From: an uncultured Eubacteriales bacterium
GTDB lineage: Bacteria; Bacillota; Clostridia; Oscillospirales; Acutalibacteraceae
DNA length: 64,000 nucleotides
Reading direction: 5' to 3'
Assembly (NCBI GenBank): GCA_934489895.1
Contig: CAKSST010000001.1
Location: forward strand, 144,548-208,547
In this document: positions 28,088 through 38,785 of the stretch, piece after piece
How the letters are laid out: every line of letters starts with the position of its first letter
Numbering within the stretch: position 1 is the first letter of the stretch
The notes under the pieces: generated by a model
Database searches by the model: none
Told to the model about the DNA's origin: nothing
The model's input: only the letters and a program-made list of their open reading frames with translations
Position numbers and translations under genes: made by a program

Positions 28088-29185
28088 ATGGCAATGGATT
28101 TCAATAAAAAAATTATTTTAGAGGATGGACAAGAATATTACGGTTATGGTTTCGGCGCCGACAAATCCTCTGTTTTGGAGATTGTTTTTAATACCTCAAT
28201 GGTTGGGTATCAGGAAATATTGTCCGACCCGTCATATACCTATCAGGCGGTGGTGATGACTTATCCGTTGATTGGTAATTACGGCATGGCAGACGATGAT
28301 TTTGAACGTGATACACCTACAATCGGTGCAATGATTGTCCGTGAATACAATGACGAGCCTTCAAATTTCAGAAGTGCCGCAACACTTGATGCGGTTATGA
28401 AAAAGTTCAATATTCCGGGTATTTACGGTATTGACACAAGAAAACTGAGCAGATCTATCCGCAACTTAGGTTCCCGTAAGGTTTTAATAACCGATGCGGA
28501 TATTTCGCTTGAAAAAGTGCTTGAGATTCTGGATAAAACCGCTATTCCTAAAGATGCGGTATCTCGTGTAAGCTGCGATAAGATTATGATTTCTTATCCA
28601 GAAAAACAAAAGTATCATGTGGTAGCTATCGACTGCGGTATGAAAATGAACATTGTACGCTCCCTGAATAAAAGAGGCTGCAAGGTTACTGTTGTGCCGT
28701 GGAATACGCCTGCAGAAAAAATTATGGATTTGGCTCCTGACGGTATCTTTATTTCCAATGGCCCCGGCGATCCCGCCGATGTTTCTGAAACCATTGATAC
28801 TATAAAGAAACTCATCGGGAAAAGTCCGATATTCGGTATATGCCTCGGTCATCAGATCATCTCGCTCGCAAAAGGAGCGAAAACTTATAAGATGAAATTC
28901 GGACACCGCGGCGGGAACCATCCGGTACGAAACTTAGAAACAAATAAAATTGAAATTACTTCGCAGAATCATTCCTATGCAGTGGATATAGGCAGCATCG
29001 AAGGAACGGATTTAACCGTTACCCACATTAATCTGCTGGATAACACCGTTGAAGGCGTGAAATGCGATAAAGATAAAGTGTTCAGTGTGCAGTATCATCC
29101 CGAAAGTGCGCCCGGCCCGCAGGACAGTGCCTATCTTTTCGACCGATTTATTTCTATGATGGAAGAGGAACAAAAAAATGCCTAA
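28088..29185 (+). CDS. carA: carbamoyl-phosphate synthase small subunit
   Basis: 365 residues. N-terminal CPSase_sm domain ([32 protein letters not shown]) and a class I GATase domain with SNGPGDP near 225, nucleophile in [10 protein letters not shown] near 255 and [11 protein letters not shown] near 340. It frees ammonia from glutamine for CarB. The ATG at 28088 follows AAGGTG; the frame also extends upstream into purF but without conserved sequence. It overlaps carB by 8 bases. Confidence 0.97.
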   Translation: MAMDFNKKIILEDGQEYYGYGFGADKSSVLEIVFNTSMVGYQEILSDPSYTYQAVVMTYPLIGNYGMADDDFERDTPTIGAMIVREYNDEPSNFRSAATLDAVMKKFNIPGIYGIDTRKLSRSIRNLGSRKVLITDADISLEKVLEILDKTAIPKDAVSRVSCDKIMISYPEKQKYHVVAIDCGMKMNIVRSLNKRGCKVTVVPWNTPAEKIMDLAPDGIFISNGPGDPADVSETIDTIKKLIGKSPIFGICLGHQIISLAKGAKTYKMKFGHRGGNHPVRNLETNKIEITSQNHSYAVDIGSIEGTDLTVTHINLLDNTVEGVKCDKDKVFSVQYHPESAPGPQDSAYLFDRFISMMEEEQKNA

Positions 29186-32100
29186 GAGAACAGATATTAA
29201 AAGAGTGCTTGTCATCGGTTCCGGTCCCATCGTTATCGGTCAGGCTGCGGAATTTGATTATGCCGGAACACAGGCTTGCCTGGCATTAAAAGAAGAAGGC
29301 TATGAGGTAATTCTTTGTAATTCCAACCCTGCTACCATTATGACTGATACCTCCATTGCAGATAAAGTGTATATGGAACCGCTGACCTTGGAATATATTG
29401 CAAAAATTATCCGCTATGAGCGTCCCGATGCCATTCTTCCCGGTATCGGCGGACAGACAGGACTCAATCTTGCGATGCAGCTTGAAAGAAAAGGTATTCT
29501 TGCTGAGTGCCATGTTGAGCTTCTCGGTACAAAGAGCAGCAGTATAGAGCGAGCGGAAGACCGTGAGATGTTCAAGGAGCTCTGCAAGAGTCTCGGAGAG
29601 CCTGTACTTCCTTCCGATATTGCAAGCTCGATAGAGGAAGGCTTGGCAGCAGCACAGAAAATCGGTTATCCTGTTGTTCTTCGCCCTGCATTTACCTTAG
29701 GCGGAACCGGCGGCGGTTTTGCTAACAATGAGGCTGAATGTCTGCAACTTATGAAAAACGCCCTTTCTCTCTCTCCTGTAAGTCAGGTGCTTATCGAGAA
29801 GAGCATCAAGGGCTATAAAGAAATCGAATATGAAGTTATATGTGATTCAAACGATACAGCAATCACAATTTGTAATATGGAAAACCTCGATCCTGTCGGA
29901 ATTCATACCGGTGACTCTATCGTGGTGTGCCCTTCGCAGACACTTACCAACAAAGAATATAATATGCTTCGTGACAGCGCACTGAAAATTATCCGTGCGC
30001 TCAAAATTGAAGGCGGATGCAACGTGCAGTTTGCACTCGATCCAAACTCGTTTCAGTATTATCTTATTGAAGTAAATCCGCGTGTATCCCGTTCTTCGGC
30101 ATTAGCCTCAAAAGCAAGCGGATATCCGATTGCCCGTGTTTCTGCAAAAATAGGTGTAGGTATGACGCTGGATGAAATCCGTATTGCTAACACGCCGGCC
30201 GCCTTTGAACCGACACTTGACTATGTGGTTACCAAAATGCCGCGTTTTCCGTTTGATAAATTTGCAGATACCGATAACTCGCTCTCTACGCAAATGAAAG
30301 CGACGGGTGAAGTCATGAGCATCGGCAGAACAGTAGAAGAAAGCCTGCTGAAAGCTATTCGTTCTCTTGAAGTCGGCCTTTACCATCTGCATCACAGAAA
30401 GTTTGACGGAATGACCCGTGAGGAACTGATGGAATATATAAAAATTGGCACCGATGACCGTATTTACGCCATTGCTCAGCTTTTGCGTCTTGGCTCAAGT
30501 ATTGACAGCATTACTGAAGCAACAGCTATTGACCGCTTCTTTATTCGAAAACTGCGTAATATTGTAGCGGAAGAAAAAGAAATTAAGTCAAGTATCGGTG
30601 ATATGCAGGTTTTAAAGACAGCAAAGAAGATGGGATTTTCGGACAAAGCAATCGCTGAGTTTTGGAATATGAATGAAGCAGAAATTTTTGATCTTCGAAA
30701 GGAAAACGGAATCCTTCCTGTTTATAAAATGATTGACACCTGTGCTTCGGAATTTGACAGCTATATTCCGTATTTTTATTCTACCTATGAGGATGAAAAT
30801 GAATCGGTAATTTCAGAAAAAAAGAAAGTTATCGTACTCGGTTCCGGTCCTATCCGTATAGGTCAGGGTGTAGAATTTGATTATTCCACTGTTCATGCCG
30901 TTCAGACCATCAAGGCATCGGGATATGAAGCTATCATTATTAATAACAACCCCGAAACCGTTTCCACCGACTACACCTGCTCTGACAAACTTTATTTTGA
31001 GCCGCTGTGTGTGGAAGATGTTATGAATATCATTGATATGGAGAAGCCTGAAGGTGTTATCGCAACGCTCGGCGGTCAGACCGCTATTAATCTTGCAGAA
31101 CCGCTGAAAGCTCGCGGTGTTAAAATTATCGGCACCGATTGTGATGCTATTGAGCGTGCTGAAAACCGTGATGCCTTTGAGAAGTTGTTATCCTCTTTAT
31201 GTATTCCGCAGCCAAAGGGTCAGGCAGTAACAAGCATTGAAGCAGGTATTAAAGCCGCAGAAGAAATCGGTTATCCTGTTCTTGTCCGTCCCAGCTTTGT
31301 GCTTGGCGGCAGAGCCATGCAGATTGTCGCTAACCGAGAAGCACTCTGTAATTATCTGAAAACTGCCGTAGCAATCGGTAAGGATAAGCCCGTACTTGTT
31401 GATAAATATATCCGTGGCAAAGAAGTTGAGGTGGATGCTGTCTGTGACGGTGTTCATGTGTTTGTACCCGGTATCATGGAACTTGTGGAAAGAACAGGTG
31501 TGCATTCCGGTGACTCTATCAGCGTATATCCTGCCTTCAGCCTTTCGGATAAGGTAAAAAATACTATACTTGACTATACCAAAAAATTGGGTCTTGGTAT
31601 TGGTATTATCGGTCTTTTCAATATTCAGTTTATCGTAGATGAACACGATGATGTCTATATAATTGAGGTCAACCCCCGTTCTTCCAGAACGGTGCCGTTT
31701 CTCTCAAAAGCCACCGGTTACAGTCTTGCGGATATTGCCACCCGTTGCAGCCTCGGTATATCCTTGCCGGAACAAGGTATTTTTAATATCTTTCCTAGAG
31801 AAAAAAACCGCTATTACGTAAAAGTACCTGCTTTTTCTTTCTCGAAGCTTAGCGGTATGGATGCTTATCTTTCTCCAGAAATGAAGTCCACCGGCGAAGC
31901 CATCGGTTATGATAAAAAGCTGCACCGTGCTGTTTATAATGCGATGGTAGCCTCCGGTCTTAAGCTTCGCAATTACGGAACAGTAGTTGTCAGCGTTGCA
32001 GATGAGGATAAGGAAGAAACTCTGCCTCTTGTTCGCCGTTTTTACAATATGGGTTTCAATATTGAGGCAACAACCGTTACGGGTGAATTCTTAAAGGCAA

Positions 32101-32360
32101 ACGGTATCCGTACCCGTATTCGCCATAAGCCAAGTGAAGGAAGCCAAGAAATTTTAGATTCCATTCGTGCGGGTTATGTCAGCTATGTAATTAATACACG
32201 CGCAATTTTGTCGGGCAAACATTACGGCGACGGCATTGCCATACGTCAATGCACGGCACAGAACAACATAGCTATGCTGACAAGTCTTGATACGGTAAGA
32301 ATGCTTCTTGATGTTTTGGAAGAGGTTACTTTTGGTATTTCCACCATAGACGGGAGGTAA
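29178..32360 (+). CDS. carB: carbamoyl-phosphate synthase large subunit
   Basis: 1060 residues with the duplicated ATP-grasp structure. The first half has [20 protein letters not shown] and [15 protein letters not shown], the second [16 protein letters not shown] and [18 protein letters not shown]. An MGS-like allosteric domain forms the last ~120 residues ([15 protein letters not shown]). It makes carbamoyl phosphate for pyrimidines and arginine. The start overlaps carA. The spacing to dapF is 4 bases, so both belong to one operon. Confidence 0.98.
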   Translation: MPKRTDIKRVLVIGSGPIVIGQAAEFDYAGTQACLALKEEGYEVILCNSNPATIMTDTSIADKVYMEPLTLEYIAKIIRYERPDAILPGIGGQTGLNLAMQLERKGILAECHVELLGTKSSSIERAEDREMFKELCKSLGEPVLPSDIASSIEEGLAAAQKIGYPVVLRPAFTLGGTGGGFANNEAECLQLMKNALSLSPVSQVLIEKSIKGYKEIEYEVICDSNDTAITICNMENLDPVGIHTGDSIVVCPSQTLTNKEYNMLRDSALKIIRALKIEGGCNVQFALDPNSFQYYLIEVNPRVSRSSALASKASGYPIARVSAKIGVGMTLDEIRIANTPAAFEPTLDYVVTKMPRFPFDKFADTDNSLSTQMKATGEVMSIGRTVEESLLKAIRSLEVGLYHLHHRKFDGMTREELMEYIKIGTDDRIYAIAQLLRLGSSIDSITEATAIDRFFIRKLRNIVAEEKEIKSSIGDMQVLKTAKKMGFSDKAIAEFWNMNEAEIFDLRKENGILPVYKMIDTCASEFDSYIPYFYSTYEDENESVISEKKKVIVLGSGPIRIGQGVEFDYSTVHAVQTIKASGYEAIIINNNPETVSTDYTCSDKLYFEPLCVEDVMNIIDMEKPEGVIATLGGQTAINLAEPLKARGVKIIGTDCDAIERAENRDAFEKLLSSLCIPQPKGQAVTSIEAGIKAAEEIGYPVLVRPSFVLGGRAMQIVANREALCNYLKTAVAIGKDKPVLVDKYIRGKEVEVDAVCDGVHVFVPGIMELVERTGVHSGDSISVYPAFSLSDKVKNTILDYTKKLGLGIGIIGLFNIQFIVDEHDDVYIIEVNPRSSRTVPFLSKATGYSLADIATRCSLGISLPEQGIFNIFPREKNRYYVKVPAFSFSKLSGMDAYLSPEMKSTGEAIGYDKKLHRAVYNAMVASGLKLRNYGTVVVSVADEDKEETLPLVRRFYNMGFNIEATTVTGEFLKANGIRTRIRHKPSEGSQEILDSIRAGYVSYVINTRAILSGKHYGDGIAIRQCTAQNNIAMLTSLDTVRMLLDVLEEVTFGISTIDGR

Positions 32361-32364
32361 AAAT

Positions 32365-33159
32365 ATGCACTTTACAAAAATGCACGGTCTTGGAAATGAC
32401 TATTTATATGTTTACGGGGAGGTGCCGAAAAATATTGCGGAACTCTCTGCAAAATTATCTGAGCGTCACTTTGGCGCAGGCTCAGATGGAATAATCTACA
32501 TTTCACCTTCTGATATTGCTGACTTCAAAATGCGTATTTTTAACGCAGACGGAAGCGAGGCAAAAATGTGCGGCAACGGCATCCGCTGCGTCGGCAAATA
32601 TGTTTACGATAAAGGTTATACCGATAAAACGCGCTTGAAAATTGAAACTCTTTCGGGAATTAAATATCTAAATTTACAGCTTAGCTGCGGAAAGGTAAAG
32701 TATGTTACCGTTAATATGGGCGCAGCAATCCCCGAAAAAGAAAAAACGCTTACCGTTTGCGGTAAGAAGATTAACTGCATTCCTGTATCGGTTGGAAATC
32801 CCCACGCTGTCATTTTTGTTAATGATATCGAGAAGGCTCCTGTTTTAGAAATCGGTCCTGCGTTGGAGCATCATAAGGACTTTCCGGACGGTGTTAATGT
32901 TGAGTTTGTACAGGTTATATCCGAGAAAGAAATGAGGATGCGAGTGTGGGAGCGCGGCAGCGGTGTTACGATGGCCTGCGGTACGGGTGCTTGTGCCTCA
33001 GTTGCAGCGGCGGTCAGCAAAAATATTTGCGAAAGAGAAAAGACCATTTCTGTTCATCTTGACGGAGGAACCCTGAAAATTCAGGTGGATTACGATAATA
33101 ACGTGACGATGACCGGTCCTGCAGAGACCGTATATGAAGGAGAAACAGAGATATGCTAA
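32365..33159 (+). CDS. dapF: diaminopimelate epimerase
   Basis: 264 residues. The two active-site cysteines are seen in KMCGNGIRC (near 70) and ACGTGACAS (near 205). The N-terminus MHFTKMHGLGNDYLYV is classic DapF. It interconverts LL- and meso-DAP for lysine and peptidoglycan. GGAGG precedes the ATG and the gene overlaps dapL by 7 bases. Pairing with dapL indicates the diaminopimelate aminotransferase pathway. Confidence 0.97.
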   Translation: MHFTKMHGLGNDYLYVYGEVPKNIAELSAKLSERHFGAGSDGIIYISPSDIADFKMRIFNADGSEAKMCGNGIRCVGKYVYDKGYTDKTRLKIETLSGIKYLNLQLSCGKVKYVTVNMGAAIPEKEKTLTVCGKKINCIPVSVGNPHAVIFVNDIEKAPVLEIGPALEHHKDFPDGVNVEFVQVISEKEMRMRVWERGSGVTMACGTGACASVAAAVSKNICEREKTISVHLDGGTLKIQVDYDNNVTMTGPAETVYEGETEIC

Positions 33160-34343
33160 AACCAAATACAAGATATGGAGATTTAAAAGATTCCTATTTG
33201 TTTAATACCATTTATCGAAAGACAAACGAATATCTTGAGGCGAATCCCGATAAAAAGGTTTACCGAATGGGTGTGGGCGACGTATCTCTGCCGCTTTGTA
33301 AGGCTGTTATTCAGGCACTGCACAGTGCTGTTGACGACCAAGCTGCCGCCGATACATTCCACGGCTATATGCCGGAGGTCGGCGCTTGTGAGCTTCGAAA
33401 AGCAATTGCAGGATATTACGAAAATATGGGCGCTAATGTAAGCGAAAATGAAATCTTTATTTCCAGCGGTGCCTGTGATGATCTCGGTGATATTCTTGAA
33501 CTGTTTGATCAGGATAATACCGTTATGGTTATCGAGCCTGCTTACCCAGAGTATGTAGATACCAATATTCTTGCGGGCAGAAAAGTAGTTTACTTGACTT
33601 CCGGAGAAGAAAACGGATTTTTGCCGGAACCTTGCGAAAATGCAAAAGCGGATATCATATATATATGTTCGCCCAACAATCCCACAGGCGCAGCATTCAG
33701 CCGTAAAGGATTGCAGGCTTGGGTGGATTTTGCAAACGAAATCGGTGCTGTGATTTTGTTCGATGCAGCTTATGAAATATTTATAGAAGATAAGAAGATT
33801 CCGCACAGTATATACGAGCTTGACGGTGCAGATAGATGTGCAATTGAAATTTGCTCACTTTCAAAAACTGCAGGGTTTACAGGTACACGGCTTGGTTATA
33901 CCGTTGTACCCTATAAACTTGTGAGAGGCGGGGCAAATCTAAATGAAATGTGGTCACGCAACCGCGAAACCCGAACAAACGGCGTTTCGTATATTCTCCA
34001 AAAGGGCGCTTTGGCGGTATTTACTCCCGAAGGACAGAAGCAAATTCATGACAACCTGAGTGTTTATAAAGAAAATGCATCTTACTTTATGGATGCGCTG
34101 GATGCGGCCGGTATTTGGTATTGCGGCGGCAAAAACTCACCGTATATCTGGATGAAATGTCCTGACGGCATGAGCGGCTGGGAGTTTTTTGATTACTTGC
34201 TCAGTGAGATTCAGGTAGTTGGTATTCCCGGCGAAGGTTTCGGAGCGTGCGGTAAAGGATATTTCAGATTTTCTACATTCGGAAATCCGGAAGAAACCAA
34301 AGAAGCAGCCAACCGTCTTTGCAAATTGTTGAAAAAGGAGTAA
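33153..34343 (+). CDS. dapL: LL-diaminopimelate aminotransferase
   Basis: 396 residues, fold-type I PLP enzyme. YRMGVGDVSLPLCKAVIQAL and FHGYMPEVGACELRKAIAGY are characteristic of DapL, with YICSPNNPTGAAF near 170 and PLP-lysine motif SLSKTAGFTGTRLGY near 235. It converts tetrahydrodipicolinate directly to LL-DAP with glutamate as amino donor, bypassing DapCDE. The start codon lies inside the end of dapF. The product feeds DapF here and LysA at 62.6 kb. Confidence 0.95.
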   Translation: MLKPNTRYGDLKDSYLFNTIYRKTNEYLEANPDKKVYRMGVGDVSLPLCKAVIQALHSAVDDQAAADTFHGYMPEVGACELRKAIAGYYENMGANVSENEIFISSGACDDLGDILELFDQDNTVMVIEPAYPEYVDTNILAGRKVVYLTSGEENGFLPEPCENAKADIIYICSPNNPTGAAFSRKGLQAWVDFANEIGAVILFDAAYEIFIEDKKIPHSIYELDGADRCAIEICSLSKTAGFTGTRLGYTVVPYKLVRGGANLNEMWSRNRETRTNGVSYILQKGALAVFTPEGQKQIHDNLSVYKENASYFMDALDAAGIWYCGGKNSPYIWMKCPDGMSGWEFFDYLLSEIQVVGIPGEGFGACGKGYFRFSTFGNPEETKEAANRLCKLLKKE

Positions 34344-34347
34344 TTAT

Positions 34348-35133
34348 ATGAAGGTTTCCTGTTTGCAGATGAATATGGAATTTGGTAATCATGTCAAAAA
34401 CTTTGCCCATGTAAAACAGATTATTTGCGAGGCAATGAAGGAAAAACCTGATGTACTGGTGCTGCCCGAAACATGGAATACCGGATTCTTTCCGCAAGAA
34501 AGACTTTCTGAATTGTCTTGCAAAGAAGGCGCCGAAGTTAAAAGCTGTATAGGCGGTCTTGCAAGGGAATATGGTGTTAATATTGTGGCAGGTTCCGTTT
34601 CAAATGTAAGAGGAAACCGTGTATATAATACCGCTATGGTATTTAACCGTGAAGGCAGGTGTATTGCTCAATACGATAAAACTCATCTTTTCACTCCTAT
34701 GAGTGAAGATAAGTATTATACCGCCGGTGACAGCTTATGCCGCTTTAACATAGACGGTATTCAATGCGGTATCATCATCTGCTATGATGTGCGCTTTCCC
34801 GAACTTACCCGCACGCTTGCCTTGCAGGGACTTGATATGTTGTTTGTAGTATCCCAATGGCCGAAGGTACGCACATTCCATCTGCGTACGCTTACAACTG
34901 CCCGAGCGATTGAAAATCAGATATTTGTTGTGTGCTGCAATTCATGCGGCAGGTCGGATAATACCGTTTTTGGCGGAAACTCTGCCATAATCGATCCTTT
35001 GGGAGAAACGCTGATGCTTGCCGGAGAAACGGAAGAAATAATATCCGCAGAGTGTAATATGGATATGCTTGCCGAAATCCGTAGCAGCATACCTGTATTT
35101 CGTGACAGGCGGCAGGAATTATACTCCATTTGA
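34348..35133 (+). CDS. nitrilase-superfamily amidase (omega-amidase-like)
   Basis: 261 residues. The catalytic triad is visible: Glu in VLPETWNTGF (near 42), Lys in YDKTHLFTPM (near 110) and Cys in GIIICYDVRFPELTR (near 147). The motifs resemble Nit2/YafV omega-amidases, which hydrolyse 2-oxoglutaramate or 2-oxosuccinamate formed when glutamine or asparagine is the amino donor. It begins 4 bases after dapL (AAGGAG), so co-transcription and a glutamine-salvage role fit. Other amide substrates cannot be excluded. Confidence 0.85.
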   Translation: MKVSCLQMNMEFGNHVKNFAHVKQIICEAMKEKPDVLVLPETWNTGFFPQERLSELSCKEGAEVKSCIGGLAREYGVNIVAGSVSNVRGNRVYNTAMVFNREGRCIAQYDKTHLFTPMSEDKYYTAGDSLCRFNIDGIQCGIIICYDVRFPELTRTLALQGLDMLFVVSQWPKVRTFHLRTLTTARAIENQIFVVCCNSCGRSDNTVFGGNSAIIDPLGETLMLAGETEEIISAECNMDMLAEIRSSIPVFRDRRQELYSI

Positions 35134-35281
35134 AAGAAAAGAAGAGTATTATCCGAGATTATATAGTTTTAGTTTGAAAATATAACTATATTTTTATTGA
35201 ACTTGTCCTTGTCGGGAACGGGGCGAAAAATATCGTTTACGAAAATTGCGACGGTATTCTTTTTATTATTTTTTGACAGTT
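35134..35281. other. spacer before the operon terminator
   Basis: AT-rich sequence between the amidase stop and the terminator. I see no gene or structured RNA. Confidence 0.3.
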
Positions 35282-35325
35282 GAGAGCCTTAACACGCAAA
35301 TGCGTTGTTAAGGCTCTCTTTTTTA
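35282..35325 (+). terminator. strong terminator of the purC-...-amidase run
   Basis: GAGAGCCTTAACA pairs with TGTTAAGGCTCTC around a CGC-AAAT-GCG tip, followed by T-rich sequence. It closes the long plus-strand gene run that begins at purC. Confidence 0.9.
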
Positions 35326-35348
35326 TAATGTTTATTTTACAAAAAAGG

Positions 35349-35377
35349 TTGACAAGCAAAAAATCTAAATATAAAAT
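35349..35377 (+). promoter_or_regulatory. consensus promoter with a long leader
   Basis: TTGACA (35349-35354), a 17-base spacer and TAAAAT (35372-35377). The next convincing gene starts at 35679, about 295 bases on. Confidence 0.7.
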
Positions 35378-35384
35378 AAAAATT

Positions 35385-35678
35385 AAATTTATATATGACG
35401 GTAATGCTTTGGCAAATGTAAAACTCTTTTGTTGATGGTGCCAATAGGCGTGCCGAATTGTATAATAACGGGTTCGTACTATAATCACATAAAGTCTGTG
35501 GGTATATGTATAGGTCCTCAAGGAGATTTTTAGTTAACTAAAGCAGAATCAGCAAAGAATAATGGCGCAAGGTCAATATCCTTCTTAGACAGAAAAATTT
35601 TGCGTACAGAAACTGCCGATAAAATATCTTTAGCGATATGGGTGCTGAATATTGAAATTATACGACGGAAAAAAACAT
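35385..35678 (+). other. long untranslated leader or decayed sequence before the rRNA methyltransferase
   Basis: No ORF with a ribosome binding site and no known riboswitch core was found. Short GC-rich pieces (GGTGCC, GGCGTGCC near 35440-35456) could form local hairpins. Function unknown. Confidence 0.3.
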
Positions 35679-37031
35679 ATGAAAAAGCTGCCCTTACAGT
35701 ATGTAAAAAGGATGAAAGATATTTTAGGTGATGAGTACCAAGCCTATGAAATAGCCATCGAGGATACACCCGTAAAAGCGTTTAGGGTTAATACCGACAA
35801 AATATCTATTGATGATTTTGAAAAGCTTAATATTTTTGGTGACCAAAAGATACCTTATGTTGAAAACGGCTATTATCTTGACTATATAAAAATTGGCAGT
35901 CATCCATATCACCACGCAGGATTAATTTATGTTCAAGAACCTGCAGCAATGGCGCCTGCGGAGTGCATTGATATTGCCCCTGACTGGCGAATATTAGATA
36001 TGTGTGCTGCTCCGGGCGGAAAGAGTACCCAGCTAAAAAACAAGTTAGGTGACAAAGGAGTATTAGTTTCAAACGAGATAATTCCTTCACGCTGTAAAAT
36101 TCTTATGGGGAATATTGAGAGGTTAGGCTTGCATAACACTATTACTACTTGTATGGACACGGCAAAGCTTGCAAAGCTCTTTTTGCAAAAATTTGATATG
36201 ATAATGGTAGACGCTCCTTGCTCCGGAGAAGGGATGTTCAGAAAAGATGAGAATGCCATAGCTGAGTGGAGCATGGAGAACATTGAAAAATGTGCAAAAA
36301 GGCAGGGCGAAATATTAGAAAATGCTGTTAAGGCACTTAAAAGCGGCGGTTACATAATTTATTCCACCTGCACATTTTCTGTAGAGGAAAACGAAATGAC
36401 GGTCGACCGCTTTTTACACTCTCATCCTGAGTTTGAAATTGTTCCTGTCAAGGATGAGGTGATTAAAAATACAGTTGATGGTATTCGTTTTGATGGTTGT
36501 AGATGCGAAAACATACATTTTGCCAGAAGGTTTTATCCTCATAAGTCAAAAGGTGAGGGCCAGTTTATGGCGGTTCTTCACAACAAAAATGAAGAATCCT
36601 ATATATCTGAAAAGCCCCGATGCAGTTCAAAAGTGATGGATAAATCGGTTTTTGTTTTCCTTGACGATGTTTTGATTGACTATAAAAAAGAAAACGTTAG
36701 AATGTACAATGGAAATCCTGTATATATTATACCCGATTTTGAAATACCAAACGGTGCAGCTTTCTCCTGCGGCATAACTATCGGGGAAATACGCAAGAAT
36801 TACATTCAGCCTCATCATCAGTTTTTTATGGGGTTGGGTAAAAACTTCAAAAGAAAGATAGAGCTTTCTGCTGAAAGTGAAGAAATAAAGAGGTTTCTGC
36901 ACGGTGAGGAAATTTGTGTAGATTGTGATAACGGATGGGCTGTTGTTATGGTTGACGGTTGTGCTCTGGGCGGCGTGAAGGTGGTTTCGGGTATAGCCAA
37001 AAACCATTATCCTAAAGGACTGAGAAATTAG
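35679..37031 (+). CDS. RsmF/RsmB-type rRNA (cytosine-5) methyltransferase
   Basis: About 450 residues. SAM motif I MCAAPGGKSTQLKNKLGDKG (near 108), DAPCSGEGMFRKDE with the motif IV cysteine (near 185) and STCTFSVEENE with the catalytic motif VI cysteine (near 237). A C-terminal PUA-like domain (about 370-450) follows, as in RsmF/YebU-like enzymes that methylate 16S rRNA. The ATG at 35679 is preferred to a TTG 27 bases upstream because conservation begins there, although the ribosome binding site is weak. It is distinct from the RsmB gene at 49217. Confidence 0.85.
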   Translation: MKKLPLQYVKRMKDILGDEYQAYEIAIEDTPVKAFRVNTDKISIDDFEKLNIFGDQKIPYVENGYYLDYIKIGSHPYHHAGLIYVQEPAAMAPAECIDIAPDWRILDMCAAPGGKSTQLKNKLGDKGVLVSNEIIPSRCKILMGNIERLGLHNTITTCMDTAKLAKLFLQKFDMIMVDAPCSGEGMFRKDENAIAEWSMENIEKCAKRQGEILENAVKALKSGGYIIYSTCTFSVEENEMTVDRFLHSHPEFEIVPVKDEVIKNTVDGIRFDGCRCENIHFARRFYPHKSKGEGQFMAVLHNKNEESYISEKPRCSSKVMDKSVFVFLDDVLIDYKKENVRMYNGNPVYIIPDFEIPNGAAFSCGITIGEIRKNYIQPHHQFFMGLGKNFKRKIELSAESEEIKRFLHGEEICVDCDNGWAVVMVDGCALGGVKVVSGIAKNHYPKGLRN

Positions 37032-37109
37032 ACTTACATATGCAAAATCGGTGCAACATGTCAAATGTTTTTAATTATAAATAACAAAAACAAAAGGAGC
37101 CAAAATGTT

Positions 37110-37694
37110 ATGATTACTTTTGAAACTTATGAATGGGACAATACTTGGATAGAAAAATCGAATGAAATAAATGCAAAAAGGGTTTTGTATATAGGGGATT
37201 CCATATCCTGCAAAACGAGAGAGGCGCTAAATGCAATATCGAGAGGCGAGATTCTTTTTGATGGCTTCGGCACGTCAAAGGCAATTGATAATCCTTACTA
37301 TTTCCCTAGTCTTTCTCTGTTTGCAAGGCAGGAAAGCTCAAGAAACGCTGTTATATTCAATAACGGATTGCATGGCTGGCATCTAAACGAAGAAGATTAT
37401 TCAAAGCTATATAATGAATTTCTTGATAAGCTTATAAATGAGTTTTCGGATACTTTGATAATACCGATTTTGACAACATTTGTTACAAATAAAGACTACC
37501 ATAACGACCGTGTTATAAAGCGAAATAATATCGTAAAGAAATTGGCGGCTTCAAAAAAGCTTCCGGTAATAGATTTATATACTATTTCCGAGAAAAACAA
37601 AAATTTCCTATCTGTGGACGGAGTGCATTTTACCGAAACAGGCTACAAAGTACTTGCAAATGAAGTCCTGCGCAAACTAAACGGATTGATTTGA
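37110..37694 (+). CDS. SGNH/GDSL-family hydrolase
   Basis: 194 residues. Block I serine motif YIGDSISC (near 28), a GLHGW stretch (block III region, near 90) and the block V DGVHFTETGY catalytic Asp/His near the C-terminus. The family covers esterases, acyl hydrolases and carbohydrate deacetylases. No signal peptide is seen, so it is probably cytoplasmic. AAAGGAG lies 10 bases before the ATG at 37110. Substrate unknown; a sugar-ester role is only a guess. Confidence 0.75.
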   Translation: MITFETYEWDNTWIEKSNEINAKRVLYIGDSISCKTREALNAISRGEILFDGFGTSKAIDNPYYFPSLSLFARQESSRNAVIFNNGLHGWHLNEEDYSKLYNEFLDKLINEFSDTLIIPILTTFVTNKDYHNDRVIKRNNIVKKLAASKKLPVIDLYTISEKNKNFLSVDGVHFTETGYKVLANEVLRKLNGLI

Positions 37695-37743
37695 TATGTG
37701 TATTGCTAAAAGCGGTAGAAAAAAGAAGATTTCATATATTAAA

Positions 37744-37771
37744 AAAGAGGGCCCTAAATTGGGCCCTCTTT
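37744..37771. terminator. bidirectional terminator
   Basis: AAAGAGGGCCC (37744-37754) pairs with GGGCCCTCTTT (37761-37771), loop TAAATT. Runs of A and T flank it. It serves the SGNH hydrolase and the convergent SASP gene. Confidence 0.85.
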
Positions 37772-37785
37772 ATTGACCAAAAGTC

Positions 37786-37974
37786 TTATTTCATGCTGTG
37801 TTCGTAAGATTCGATCATCTTTTTAACCATCTGACCGCCGATAGAACCAGCCTGTTTAGATGTTAAGTCGCCGTTGTAACCATTTTTAAGATTTACGCCA
37901 ACCTCAGAAGCAGCTTCCATCTTAAAACGGTTGAGAGCTTCACGAGCCTCAGGAACTACGTTCTTATTAGACAT
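37786..37974 (-). CDS. alpha/beta-type small acid-soluble spore protein
   Basis: 62 residues. The EAREALNRFKMEAASEVGV and NGYNGDLTSKQAGSIGGQMV blocks are the SASP signature, including the GPR-protease recognition region around FKMEAASEVGV. SASPs coat spore DNA and are degraded on germination. AAGGAG(TG) precedes the ATG. This is direct evidence for endospore formation. Expression would be expected from sigma-G in the forespore, but I could not fix a promoter. Confidence 0.95.
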   Translation of the reverse strand: MSNKNVVPEAREALNRFKMEAASEVGVNLKNGYNGDLTSKQAGSIGGQMVKKMIESYEHSMK

Positions 37975-38279
37975 AATATCAATTCACTCCTTACTGCAAA
38001 ATTTAGTTTGCGTCTGCGAATATATCTTTTGCAGTATATGACGGAATATAAAAGGTAATTTTATCAATAATTGTCATTTGTTGAGTATTGAATGTTTTTT
38101 AGTACATAACCTTATTTTTTTAAAAACTTGCCGGTACAGATGCGACGCACAGGATACAAAGATAATAAAGACAGGCTCGTTTTGGGAAAACACTTGAGTC
38201 TGTTTTATAATGTCAAAGTCATATGCCACAAATCCTGTCAGAGATTTATTTTGATGCGCAATAATTTAAAACACTGCGC

Positions 38280-38762
38280 TTATATGCATTGTGGTGTTTT
38301 ACCTATAAGTAGCATTACTGCACAGTATATTGAAATGGTGCGGCAGGGAAGCGCTCGATTTAATTTAACGGTAAACTCACAAGGGTCAATTGTTTTGCCG
38401 TTAAGATCAGTTATAGGCCGCAATATACACACGGTTGCACAAGTATCCGATACGCTGGACAGTGTGACAGTATCCAGTCCTGACATACCTGCAGTTATTG
38501 CGGGGATTCTGTTTTTTGCAAGTATTTGTAATGCGGTTTTATCAGACGGCTCGCATACGGCAACCGTGCCTAAGGGTAGCTTTTGGTCAATGATATCAGG
38601 CGGTGTACTGCAGAATACAGCTATACCGTTTTTGTAATTGGCTTTTATTCTGTTTTCGGTTGCGATGAAGCTGATGCTGTTTAATCCGTCAAAGAGCAAT
38701 AAATTACAAAGCTCGATCGCGGCGCTGTCTTTACTATTGTAAAATAATATAATATTATTCAA
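38280..38762 (-). CDS. unknown conserved-looking protein near the SASP gene
   Basis: 160 residues. I do not recognise a named domain. The C-terminus has CILRPITDLNGKTIDPCEFTV, a block I have an impression of seeing in small uncharacterised clostridial proteins. The N-terminal part (IILFYNSKDSAAIELCNLLL) looks like alternating strands and helices. The opposite strand is also open (38128-38637), but its translation lacks conserved-looking blocks and has no good ribosome binding site. GGAAG lies somewhat far upstream of the ATG. It lies 23 bases downstream of the 76-residue gene, so co-transcription is likely. Confidence 0.55.
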   Translation of the reverse strand: MNNIILFYNSKDSAAIELCNLLLFDGLNSISFIATENRIKANYKNGIAVFCSTPPDIIDQKLPLGTVAVCEPSDKTALQILAKNRIPAITAGMSGLDTVTLSSVSDTCATVCILRPITDLNGKTIDPCEFTVKLNRALPCRTISIYCAVMLLIGKTPQCI

Positions 38763-38785
38763 AATAACGGCACTTCCGATAAAAA

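Noticed and set aside
35459..35520. TTCGTA.TATAATC string reminiscent of a purine riboswitch start
   Set aside because: The required GTCTCTACC segment, the two loops and the closing stem were not found.
38128..38637. 169-codon open frame on the plus strand
   Set aside because: It is antisense to the 160-residue gene, lacks a ribosome binding site and conserved-looking blocks; the minus-strand frame is better supported.
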